From Cloeon dipterum (lineage: Eukaryota > Arthropoda > Insecta > Ephemeroptera > Baetidae), in the NCBI RefSeq assembly GCF_949628265.1, contig NC_088787.1, positions 12,762,501 through 12,826,500 on the forward strand: a DNA stretch of 64,000 nucleotides. Direction: 5' to 3'. A program made the position numbers and the translations under genes. Under the pieces are notes generated by a model, which was not told where the DNA came from, ran no database searches, and saw only the letters and a program-made list of their open reading frames with translations. Positions 53,694-64,000 of the stretch are shown in pieces. The stretch's first letter is position 1; each line of letters begins with the position of its first letter.

Positions 53694-55563
53694 TTTCGTC
53701 TGTTTGGCGACGGTGCGATCCCTGAATTTAAAAAAAAGCAGCAATATCGCGAGCTCTCTAATGAACTGATGCTTCTGCTTGCTCTAGCCCGACGTAAAGT
53801 GTTGGAATTCTCATGCGCAGGAAGAAAAGAATTGTTTGGAATATTTGTTTGCGGTCAAAGGTCTGTTTGCTTGTATTTTGATCATTGTTTGCATTGGTTG
53901 TTTTATTTTTAAACGAGCCCTAATGATCTGATTTGAGAGACTGTCCTAATTCAGAAGTAGTAGGGAGTTTCTTAAATTTCCGATTTCAGTAGGAATTTAG
54001 CGTCAGAAAAATCAGGGATGTCCTTGGAACATTCATAGTTTTATAAAAAAATGTGTTTTCTTCAATGAACTATTACTATTTGTTCAGTAACGACACACAT
54101 TGGACATTGATCATAAAATTCAAGATATTTTTACTTGTAAAATTTCACAAATTCATGCATAGATCAATTCAATTTTTGCGAAATGCGCGAGGCATCCGTT
54201 TAATTCGGTGCCAATTTGGGCGAGAAATGCGAAGGAGAGCGCCAATCTGGCTCCTTGGAGGCAATTAAAAGGGGTGATTGGCGTCACTTCCACCCCTTCG
54301 CCTCCACTTGCGCCCCTGAGGGCTGTTCTAGCTGTTCTGCTGATGAAGGGCCTTGCTGGAAATTAATTCGTTTCGTTAATTGCGCTCACGAGCTGCTGAT
54401 GGGACGTTCGCCTCATTTGCCAAAGTTTGCTGCTCACGCGAGTGGAACAGGTGTTGATAACTTTGTTTCGCATTTTACACCCGGCAGTTTTCTTCAGAGC
54501 AGAAACTTCCTCGTTTGTTTCTGCTCATGCGAGTTAAAAAATAAATAGTACAAAAGCATGGAAATATATCATCAATACTGCTTTCTTACTCAGTTTATTC
54601 CAGATATTTTTTGTCATAAGTTCATTTGAAGAATAAATTATATGATTTTATTTCAAGTCAACGCACATGCACCCATGCTTCTCTACCCGTTCTTTCTTCG
54701 TCACTGTGACAACGCCAACAGAAATGTCGAAATCGAGAACGAGTTGCGGAAAACTCATTCGTCTCGTGCGACGAAAATGATGTGTCGCGTTGCGGGCCCG
54801 CGGCTTTGTTTCGATTAATGGCTGTTCCCATTGTTGCGCAAGCCAAAATGCTTCATTTCAACGTACAACAGCAGCCGCAGCTGAAAAACTATGGACATAT
54901 CATCCATCGGATTTTTTGCTGTGTAATCTAGTAACGTTAGAAAAAAACGAACATTATTGTATACTAGTTTCAAAGTAATCTTTATTATGGTTCTGCAGGG
55001 CTATTTTATCATTATTACTATGGCTCATTTCAGATAAAGTTTAGGTAGATAAACAATGTTTTAAAAGCCAACGAGCCATTTTTAAACCTTGTAGCTCGTC
55101 AAACACATATGTTAATTAAGACTTTTAAATTTTCGAACTTTTCCTTGGGAATTCCTGGTGAAATGCATCCGAAATTCAAATAAATCGGAACACAATGTGT
55201 CAAGTAAATATTCGTCAGCACTAATGTATTAAAAAGACTGAATTGCACTATAAAACATTAAATACCACGCAGCATCTGACGCTTTAACGTGTTTGTGTTT
55301 GTCAAATTTTCTTGAAAAAGCAAATTTCCTTCTTTTCAAAATTACGTAAGTAAAAATATTATTTATTTGTCTCAATTGAGGCCGAAACTTGTTTTCTTGA
55401 TTTTATTGCTTTAAGGGGGTAAATTGAAACACATTTTCATTTCAATTTTGTTTTATTTCAATAATAATAATTATTGTCGTTTCATTCACGTTGTTCCAAT
55501 ATGCACTACTTGCTTATGTAACATTTTATATTAAAATTTGATTTCAAACCGAAAATCGCGTAT
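53694..55563. other. Non-coding stretch
   Basis: 1.9 kb. ORFs at 53547-53912 and 54216-54548 on the plus strand are antisense shadows or unsupported frames. A GC-richer patch at 54210-54470 has no recognisable gene. Confidence 0.4.
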
Positions 55564-55914
55564 TTAAAATTGCTTTTTGATGTGGTTGTTGTTGCCGTGA
55601 TCAGAATCGTAATCGCTGTCCGAGCTGAATTCAGCATCTGAGTCCTTTCTGAGCCCGAGTGCGCGGCCCATTTGGTGGATGTCTTCTAAAACGGACTGCA
55701 AATTGTTGCTCAACGTCTCACTGTCGCTTGATTCGTCACTTTGGTCGATTTTTTCAGTCTTTTTCGATGTCCCACTTGTGTTGCCTCTTCGTGGGTCGTT
55801 GGTTTTTGACGCAATATTTTCGGGATTCAAATCAGGCAGTGTCAACCTTAAATATTTTTGAAATTTGAGTTTCCGTGGTCTGCTCTTTGGTGATGGATGC
55901 CTCTCGTTCTCCAT
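55564..55914 (-). CDS. Small unrecognised acidic/serine-rich protein
   Basis: A 116-residue open frame from ATG 55914 to stop. Basic N-terminus (SPKSRPRKLKFQKYLRLTLP), then SER/ASP-rich segments (KTEKIDQSDESSDSETLS and EFSSDSDYDSDHGNNN) around a helical LQSVLEDIHQMGRALGLRKD. No signal peptide or membrane span. The skewed but non-repetitive composition suggests a real gene. No family recognised. A nuclear or phosphoregulated protein is possible but unproven. Confidence 0.5.
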   Translation of the reverse strand: MENERHPSPKSRPRKLKFQKYLRLTLPDLNPENIASKTNDPRRGNTSGTSKKTEKIDQSDESSDSETLSNNLQSVLEDIHQMGRALGLRKDSDAEFSSDSDYDSDHGNNNHIKKQF

Positions 55915-56116
55915 TTGGTATTTTCTAAAGTTTGTGTTTGCTTCATCAGCAGTGTTTTTATACGAAATCTGAAGTTTTACTCACATGAAGCAGCAGCGAC
56001 TGTTGATTATTTCTGACCTTGTTCGACAGTCTTGTTCAAAGCACTGAAACCATTAACAATAACATAATTACTATCGTTATATCAACATTATTTATCGCCA
56101 CATTTTCATATAACAA

Positions 56117-56159
56117 TTATTCGAAGTGTGGTGTGGTCTCCACACCACACTTCGAATAA
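56117..56159. repeat. Perfect 20-bp inverted repeat with 3-nt loop
   Basis: Arm 56117-56136 (TTATTCGAAGTGTGGTGTGG) is exactly complementary to 56140-56159; loop TCT. Confidence 0.97.
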
Positions 56160-56377
56160 AATACGACATTAATAGATAACACTAGATGATCAAAAAAGTA
56201 GAGCTTTTTATTTAAATCAACTCTGAAACAAAGGAAACGCACGACACTTTAACTAATCAACTGAGAAAATTTCAATGCTCACATTCTTCTTTATTTAGCA
56301 TTACGATTCTGGAAATTTATTTCCTGCTTTACAATTAAATAAACCCCCATTTTTGCCAAGTTAATTTTCATTTCAAT

Positions 56378-56695
56378 GCAGCTCCTGTTTCGAGTTTCGA
56401 CTTAAGCGCAAATTGGCAGCTGCGGTCCCTCGGGGGCAATTGATGCGGATTCTGCATAATTGATGCAAATAGCTGCCGCATAATGGACCGCGTGCGGATG
56501 TAGGTGCCGCTTTAATTAAGGTGCTGGTGCCAAAGAGCGAAATGCCAGCCAGCCTGCTGTCTTTGTTTGCCGACGCTGCGCGGCCAGCGATGCCCTCCCT
56601 TATCTGCAACTCGCCAGCCTCCGCACTCGGGGAGGTGACAAATATCGCGCCCGAGCAATTCCCAAAGCTCGCGTGGATGCGGGGTCAGAAACTTG
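56378..56695. promoter_or_regulatory. Possible enhancer block
   Basis: A GC-shifted island in AT-rich DNA containing ATGCAAAT (56463-56470, the POU octamer), several CAATTGATGC/GCATAATTGATGC words, TTAATTAA, and GCAGCTGC-type E-boxes. Frames through it lack gene features. Role is inferred from motif clustering alone. Confidence 0.3.
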
Positions 56696-59600
56696 CAACT
56701 TATAGTTCTCTCCGAATGCCCAACTTTTATTTAGGTTTAGCGACTAATTGTAAGAAATTGCGTTTGTAGTTTGTATTTCATCGACCACTCTGGCTTGAGG
56801 CTCAATCCCACACCTTTTGGGACAGCCTGAAGTTGGAAAATATGAAACTTTTTGTTTTATATCGGGTACTTTTTGAAAACTGTTTATATATTGATTGATA
56901 TGAAAACAAGTTTCTTAAATTTTGGATGCGTATGTGATGACTTTTTGCTGATGATTTTTCGTCAAAGGAGCTCCAGGTGGTCAAGTAGAGGCAGTCCACA
57001 AGATTTTTTTAAATTATTTTCGATACAAAAGAACTGTGAATTCTCTCATTGTCAGCAGACGTCAATTAATTTTTTTTTCTCCTACGAAAGAGAAATTTAA
57101 GCCTCCATGTTTCACAAATAAGCTATTGTTAGCCTTGTTTCAATGTTACGCTTTTTCTGTCTTACTCCTAGGCAAACTGAAGATCGTTTTTCACGTCCCT
57201 GGAGCAGCGTTGTGCTGATAGATAATGAAGCGGGCGGCGTATTAACGCACTGTTTGTGCGCGCACCATTTATCATTAACACACACACGCCGGAGGCCTTT
57301 GCTCAAACCCGTGCATTTCGCTCTTTCGACACCTGACAGCCCTACGCAGCCCGCAAATGGAGTTCCGCCTTAAGTTTCTCTTTGGAAGTTGTGCTCTTGA
57401 TGGATTATTCTCACGCAAAAGTTTTTTAGAAATAATTTAGCTTACCACTAATTTAAACATTTTCATGTTTATTTTTCACTCGTCACTTAAAATGTAATTG
57501 GATTTTGAGACAGTTAATTTTTTTCTAATTTGTGCGAAAACAACAATCTTTTGTGTTTTTAAAATTCATTATCTGGCGAAATTTGAAAGCAGGTTCACCC
57601 GCCGTTTGGCATTTTGATAAAGTGTAAAGCGAGTGTTGGCGGAATCGATCTCGAGAGTTTCGGCTGCTGGCAATCCATTTGTGAATCCAGCCAGCATATC
57701 CAGCCGCGGGAGCGCATATAATGCCGAAGCAATTTCGCCAGCGCTCTGGCCGCACAAAAAATTGCTCCCCCGCGAGTCCCGCAGGACAAAAAGACGCCGT
57801 CGGGCTGAATGCGCGAATTTTTAATATAGACTCTGTACTTTTTCGTTGCGAATGAGGAGGAAGAGGCTCTCTCGGCAAAGGCAAAAGCACCCATCGATCT
57901 CCCGCCGCTGGAAGAAAGGAAAACGCGGGAATCCGAGGGCTGGGACTCGAGGGGCGCCGCTTTTGCTCGCAAAAACAAAAACATTTCACTCCACCTTCCG
58001 GTCCAGTGTGCTTTGACAATACAAATCTGCAAATTCGAGGTGAACGAGGAAAAAAATACGAAATATACCAAGGGAAAAATGGTGAAAGTTGAAACAGGGC
58101 ATTTTTATGAAGACGGAACATTTTTAGTTGTTAATGCCAAGAGGTAATTATTATTTATCTAGGGTTTATCTAAAATTCTACAAAAAAAGTTATGCCATGT
58201 TCAGCTAAGCTTAGCCTTCCATTTTCACATTTTTTTTTAGTTCTCATGCCATTTTCTTTTTAATTTTGACACGAGGTGTGGGTGTGTGGGAGCGAGAGGA
58301 TGCTTTTTGTGCCGTGTCGCCGCCAGATTTGGGCAATTTCGCTTGGCGCGGCGCCGCATGATTAGATTGCCTCCGCGCGCACCAGATGAGCCGCGTGTTT
58401 GCTCACTAGAAATATGATGTGAGTGTGTGAAAGGAAAATGGACTGGCCGACGCACACCGAGGAATTTGTGCCGGCGGAAAATGGCTTCGATTATATTTCT
58501 CATTTTGACCGGCGCAAGAATTTTTTTATCGGCGCAAGAAAAACGAGCATAACAATAGTCATTATTAGTTTCCCTTTTCATAGAGAATAATTCCCAGAAT
58601 TGTTCACATTGCGTTTCTGCTGTTTCATAGAAATGGTAGAAATGATTTTGGGCGTTATAAATTTTTAAAGACTTTCATTAAACAGTCATAGTTTTTGTCA
58701 AAATATTTTGATTCAATTGTTTCACATGAATTACAAATTAAAATTATTATCAATTTTGAAAATGGATGGAATTTAATATTTTTCTTTGGTGTTTTTTTAA
58801 TTTATTTGAAAATTGTCGGCTTTCCTCCGTGCCATGGCAAATTGAGACCGATATTCAGACATATTGATCTATCAATTTTTCGCTCCGTTTGACAGCAAAC
58901 GCGCGCTTTGGCTCGCGTGTCGGTTGTCGGCGTGAAATCAGTGTGAAAATAAATTCGGTCGTGAAGTATTTTATTTTGACTCAACAATAATGGGCCAATA
59001 GGCGTCGTCGGACGCCACCTGCAGATTCTCCAATGGATCGATCGACAAGAGCACACGCACTCCGCGAGTGCATTAGACAGATGGACAGAGAGGGAAAGAG
59101 AAAAGACGAGGAAAAGCCCTTTTGCCGGTGTCACCTGCCGGCTGACAAGCAAATGCGTGTTCGCTCCGCACTCCCAACAGAAAAAGCCACCCCTATGGGT
59201 GCCACATATTTATCCTGACGAGATCGAAATATGTCGAAACGGTTTGAGACCATTAAAAAGATGGAAGGGAGGAAAAAATGTTGAGCACGCTGTGATATAC
59301 GAAAATCATAGGATGTGTATTACATTCAATTAAAATAAGTTCGTATAAAAATGTCGATTGTTTCAATAAAAATATCTTTTGAACCTATAGCTTGAAAATA
59401 ACTTCCGCTTCATACTCAAAGTATCTAAATTTTAAAACCTCTACTATTTTAGTTAGTATGTAAACACTTGAGGTTGGTTGTTCCATGTATTTGAATTAAA
59501 ACCTCGTTGCTTTTTAAAATCTATTTTTTTTCTGAAAACTCTCTTGAGCTGCTCAAAAAGAATTAATTAAAATAATGTCATCCAAATCTAGCGCGTTTTT

Positions 59601-62306
59601 ATTCATTTCCCGGGGGTGGCTACCCTAGACCATGTTCAATTTAAGGATTTTCCGCCGTTGCGTTCGCATGTGTCACTGTGTCGCATCTCTCTCCTTTCGT
59701 TCGCTTCTCTCCAAAGGCGCAGCAGTCAGTCCATCTGATATTTACGAGCACTAGGCCAGAAACAAGACAAACTATAGTGTTTTTGCGCCCGATTCAAATC
59801 TGTTTTATTGGCTCTCTTTCCTTCTTAACCCTTTTGACGTAGAATCGGCACGGAAATTCGCCTAGTGGAATGTCTTGCAAGGACGAACCCCCGATTCCCG
59901 GTCCTCGGACAGGGATAAAAAGAGCAAAATAAAAAAAAAATTGCGGAAATATAGCTCGAGTTGATCTATAAGTATTTTGATACAATAAATCCAATAAATT
60001 CATCGAGGCAATTTAACCTTCAGTTCAGACCAAGGTTCGCAAAACCAGCATTTTTCCGGAAAAAATACTGCATTGTAAAAACTTTTTTCTGCAATTTTGT
60101 TCATTTTTATCGAAGATCTAAGATTCTCATGATTGATGACCAAAAATAGGGATTTTTACAAAATTATTATAAAGCCACTGGTTTCACCAAAAGACTGAAA
60201 ATTTGTTCACTCGTAATTTGAACAAAATTGTTGATTTTTTTGTGAGAAATGTGACCTTTTCGGGGTTAAATTCAAAAAATGTTGGAAAAATAATAACTCG
60301 TGGTTTTTTCCCAGCTGTTTTTTTGCGCAAATTTGGCGGACCCTGATTCATTCTGAGAACAAAGAAATGCCAAATTGAAATCCACAAAATAATTTGAAGG
60401 CTTGCCTCTCTCTCTGAACACTCGCTTGCTATTCGTGCGTGTGTGAGAATCATAAATTTTCCAACTCGCAAAACAAACAAACATCAAACGTGAGCATATT
60501 GTTAGCACCGTTAGAAATTGGAACACGATCCTCGTTTGACGTTTGCATTTTGCATAATACCGTTGCAAGTTCATCAATAATGCATTCCATTTATGGTTTA
60601 CTTTCGCACTTTTTGCTAAATTTGATGCATGTGTCTTTCGTTTCGGAAAACAATGTATCCCCATTTAAAAATTAGGAGTTTCAGGCTTTTGCGTGGCGTC
60701 GTTTTGTGCGTTATCTAGTGTTTGTTCAGCCTTTGCCCGCGGACGACTGATTGCGAATCGCACGTCGGCGCGTGCTGCCGCATGAATCGAGCGGCTCATT
60801 TGTTATGTGCAGTGCGCCGCGCGAGACGACAGACCTTTTCGCCTTTTCTCGCCAGCGCAAATGGAATTACGCGGCGTGGCGTCTGACTCCACCTTACACC
60901 CCACCCAACCCCGACTGCGACGCGACTTTTCGCCAAACATCTGTTAAAATAGCTTTACTGATCAGAAAATTAAAAATTAATCAGTCTTAAATGTTGAAAC
61001 TTGAACCCCAGAATTTTACAGAGTATAACTGGGCAATTTTTGCTTTCATTGATGTAATAAACTGAGAATCATATTCCAATTAACACGTTTTCCTCAAGAA
61101 TTACAATTTCTTCGCGCTTGATTAATTTTTTATCACCTATTTTCTTGTTAATTTAGGTTTGGAACCTTAAATTTTGATAAAAAAAATAATTTATTGCCAC
61201 GTACCTTGCATTGAGCACACTGCAAGCACCCAAGTCTTGACGCTGTCTGGCTAATTCGCAATTTTACCTCACCAGCTTGCAATCTAATTGCCATTCTCGT
61301 TCCTTTGTTTTTCAAATATATTTACATGTCCACGTGCCTGGCCCCCCTGCGTACCAGGGTCGCCACAACACGAGCTTAGGGGAACCTTTTCTTAATTGAA
61401 GGTTACAAAATACCGGCAGCGGGTTCACATATTTTCTAGCTGGAGGTTCCATCTCTATTGTAAATAACGAAAATTTTGTATCTTGCCCGTCCCAAATGCG
61501 ATCTTTTTCATTCCGTAAAAAAGGCAGCTTTAAAGTTGGAACCACTCGCGTTTGCCGCACTTTAAAGTGGAGCAGGCAGTTAGGCAAGCGCGACTCGCAG
61601 CTGTTGTGCAGGTTGCGCACTTTCCGTGTCCGTCCCTCTTTCGCGGCAAATCGGCCTTTATCTCTGCAAATCCCTTTCGTGTTTCGCGGATTTGCCTAAT
61701 TTACGGGCGCACCTGTATTTACGAAAGCCCTTCAGCTGCACCGCGCTAAAGTGGAATTTGCCACTGCTAATGACGCTCGCTGACGAACAGCGAGGGTTGC
61801 CACTTGCCGACTTGAAAGTTGCACAAGGAAAATTCGCCGCGAAAGCATACGTAAGCGAACCGTAAAATTTAAATCTTAAAGCAAACATATATCTCTTGCA
61901 GATAAACGGAAATTTTTGCACCCATAGTAAATTTCTCAAACTGATATTATTTTTGTTCATGGGGACTTGCGTATAAACTAAAATTCTTTGAACTCATCAA
62001 GCTTTTGATATCTTTTCAACGAGATTAATAGATTGTTGCAAGGTAAACGCACATTTGCAGGCCAATGTTTTGAAGAAATTTATTTAATACGGTTGACATG
62101 AAACGCAGTTATGCAAAAAGGCACACCAACTAAATCTATAAATTATCTTCAAAATATAAAACACGATTCGGAAATATTTCAGTTTGTGAATCGTGTCCTC
62201 GTCCTGTGAATGTTAAAGCATAATTATGAATAAATTATATTTAAAAATGTACATTATTTAAATTAAATTGTAGCTAAAATGACGAATAGTTTCACTTGAA
62301 ATTAAG
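56696..62306. other. Long gene-poor interval
   Basis: AT-rich DNA with GC-richer patches at 57560-58060, 58260-58520, 58850-59220, 60680-60950 and 61320-61860. Open frames in these patches overlap one another on both strands and lack domains. No RNA gene was recognised. It may be liprin-beta intronic DNA with regulatory patches. Confidence 0.4.
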
Positions 62307-63161
62307 TCATTGCTTGGTCTCTTTTTCCTCGCCTTCTTTGAGTTTTTTCAATGGCCATTTGTGAACCTTGGCCACTTCCTCGTCTGTTCTCAACGTCAGC
62401 TGTTGGTTGAAAAGGAAATCAAACCCGTACTCGAAAGCCTGAGTATTTCTGAATCTGAATGTGTCCTCCTCTTTCTTTCTCTCTTCAGTCACATTGATCG
62501 CGTGACCGGGTCTTTTTGGCCCATTTTTTGGGCCCAAGTCAACTGACCTTTGATCTGAAGGAGGTAATGTCTTCATGCTGGGATCTGGACCTGTAGGCAT
62601 TGTATCCCATAATTCAGAATTGAATAAAAATTCGAAAATAATTTCATTTGTACCTGCGGCCTCATCAGGCATTCCTGGCATGTCTTGACCCTTTGTATTA
62701 GATGAAACAATCGGACACTCGTGGTGAGTGAGCATGAATTTTAGCACCACATTATGGCAATCCGGACATATAATTAAATGGTCTACGTCTACCCCAGCAG
62801 GGATTGCTGATTCCACACCGTCTATGTCGAAAAAGAAGAAGGGTCTCATTACCATTTCTGAGTGCCCTACATCTGCGTGTTTGTAAATTTCGTCAGGGTT
62901 CATCAGCTCGTTGCAAATCAAACAGAATCCTGCTTTACTTTCAGCCAGAATTGAGAGATCCCCTGATTTGTGCGAAAACAGAGGTTAAAATGCTAAATTC
63001 ACAATCATAGTAATCGTATGTGTTATACCTGCGATGAACTTGAGCAATCCAGGCGCATCTTTGGGATTATTGTTTTTATAAAAGACATAAGCTGTTCTGC
63101 AGTAAGTGCAGCACATTTCTTCAAGGGGATTATTGCAATATTTGCATAACACCTGCTCCAT
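62307..63161 (-). CDS. Unrecognised multi-zinc-ribbon protein
   Basis: Two exons, 63029-63161 and 62307-62962, phase 1, giving 262 aa. Exon 1 opens MEQVLCKYCNNPLEEMCCTY and has C6-x2-C9 and C18-x2-C21, a zinc-ribbon pattern. A second module is C58-x2-C61 with H73 and H78 (CLICNELMNPDEIYKHADVGH). A third is C110-x2-C113 with H124, H125 and C127 (CPDCHNVVLKFMLTHHEC). The C-terminal half is charged and ends in a lysine/glutamate-rich tail. Splice sites (GCAG|GTATAA and ATCAG|GGG) are good. No named family recognised. Nucleic-acid or protein binding through zinc modules is inferred. Confidence 0.65.
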
Positions 63162-63203
63162 TTTGATATTAAAAGACCGGGATCGTAGTCAAATGAGAAA
63201 CAA

Positions 63204-63404
63204 ATGACCCGATTGAGGCGAAGAATGCCAGAGTACACCAGTGGGAGTGTAAAAGATGTTGTGCGTTTCCGGGATAAATTGTTAGCAGGATTAAAAAATT
63301 GTAAGAATTCTAAGCGCTCGTGTCATTTTAGGAGCAATGCAGAAAATACTCGTTGGAATTCATTTCGGACTGCAGCGACAACTCCCAAATATAAACGAAA
63401 TTAA
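63204..63404 (+). CDS. Possible small basic protein, divergent from the zinc-ribbon gene
   Basis: A 66-residue frame opening MTRLRRRMPEYTSGSVKDVV, rich in Arg/Lys/Asn, ending PKYKRN. Its ATG is 42 bp from the divergent ATG at 63161, so at least one annotated start or one of the two genes may be wrong. No family match. Confidence 0.25.
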   Translation: MTRLRRRMPEYTSGSVKDVVRFRDKLLAGLKNCKNSKRSCHFRSNAENTRWNSFRTAATTPKYKRN

Positions 63405-63794
63405 ATTTTTATACTATATACGTTTATGAAATGATTGCGACAGACTCCAATTTGTTTATAACTGACTTAAAAAAATAGAATTAACTTACCAGAGTTGTGA
63501 TTGTAATTTCTACGGCGAGGCTTGTGAAAAATACCACATTAAAAAATGTGCAGCAAGAAAATTGACTTTGAGAGAAGCAAAAAAAATTGTAAAAATTGAT
63601 AAATTGTAGATTTAGTGTTGCACGCACATTGCGTTTAATTAATCATCGATTGATTATTAGATTCAAATTTTGGTTTATTACGGATCAGCAGGGCAACTGT
63701 GCCCCATACATCCACATCCAGAACTTAACAAAAATATTTCATTCATTTCATTTTATTGGACACCATCGGTGTACAACTAAAGTCAATTACAAAT

Positions 63795-63980
63795 TTATTT
63801 ATTATAACGGAATGCTTGTGATAAAGTTAAAGGTTTTTTGACACAGTCTAGTAAATGGTACATACTAGAAAGCAAAGAATCACAATAAATACATTTACAA
63901 TTAGCGGTGACTTCGAGATGAAAACATTTATGTGAACAGACGAGGAAATGATAGCCATGAAAAGAATATCTAGTTAACAT
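63795..63980 (-). CDS. Possible terminal exon of a small zinc-finger gene (right edge)
   Basis: Open frame ending at 63795 whose middle part CIYCDSLLSSMYHLLDC has a C-x2-C-x8-H-x3-C spacing, resembling the degenerate fingers of the 52.5 and 62.3 kb genes. An ATG lies at 63980, but upstream exons may lie beyond the window. Support is compositional only. Confidence 0.3.
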   Translation of the reverse strand: MLTRYSFHGYHFLVCSHKCFHLEVTANCKCIYCDSLLSSMYHLLDCVKKPLTLSQAFRYNK

Positions 63981-64000
63981 AGCCCTGTCTTTACAATTTG

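Overview
The window is nuclear DNA of an invertebrate animal, most likely an insect. Genes carry spliceosomal introns with GT-AG borders, many only 50-250 bp long, and intergenic DNA is AT-rich. The family content fits an arthropod: DM13 proteins of the Skeletor/Knickkopf type, a ZAD-like zinc-finger gene, and CHRAC1/Chrac-16. The species cannot be read from the sequence. No viral, bacterial or organellar segment was recognised. Exon structures below were assembled by hand from splice motifs, reading phase and family similarity.

Layout. (1) 1-1940: a short-period satellite with higher-order structure whose monomers flip orientation near 1640. (2) 3.7-19.7 kb: three related BTB-BACK-PHR genes. 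The second and third lie in an approximately 3 kb segmental duplication. Between the first and second is a small secreted gene with two DM13 domains and a probable GPI-anchor exon. (3) 21.2-27.7 kb: a ten-exon ZNF839-like nuclear protein gene. (4) 28.6-31.4 kb, minus strand: eEF1-delta with an unusual symmetric cassette exon. It is divergent from a CHRAC1-like histone-fold gene at 32 kb. (5) 32.6-38.1 kb, minus strand: a very tight block of TMEM199/Vma12-like, BLOC1S5 (muted), KPTN (kaptin) and GPHR/GPR89. KPTN and GPHR sit whole inside one BLOC1S5 intron, and the BLOC1S5 stop is only 11 nt from the TMEM199 start codon. (6) 39 kb: SMCO4, minus strand. (7) 40.1-45.8 kb: a complete 14-exon SLC12A9. 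(8) 46-64 kb: gene-poor. It holds a liprin-beta N-terminal exon, other possible phase-1 first exons, two perfect hairpins, and several minus-strand zinc-binding or unrecognised genes.

How the genes fit together. The minus-strand block at 32.6-38.1 kb is enriched for endolysosome and Golgi functions: V-ATPase assembly, lysosome-related organelle biogenesis, the KICSTOR amino-acid-sensing complex, and Golgi acidification. SLC12A9 is a nearby membrane transporter of the cation-chloride cotransporter family. The nested layout and the 11-nt gap suggest shared transcription, possibly a dicistronic mRNA. The liprin-beta exon has no visible continuation in the remaining 14.6 kb, so the right-hand genes probably lie within or beside a very long intron.
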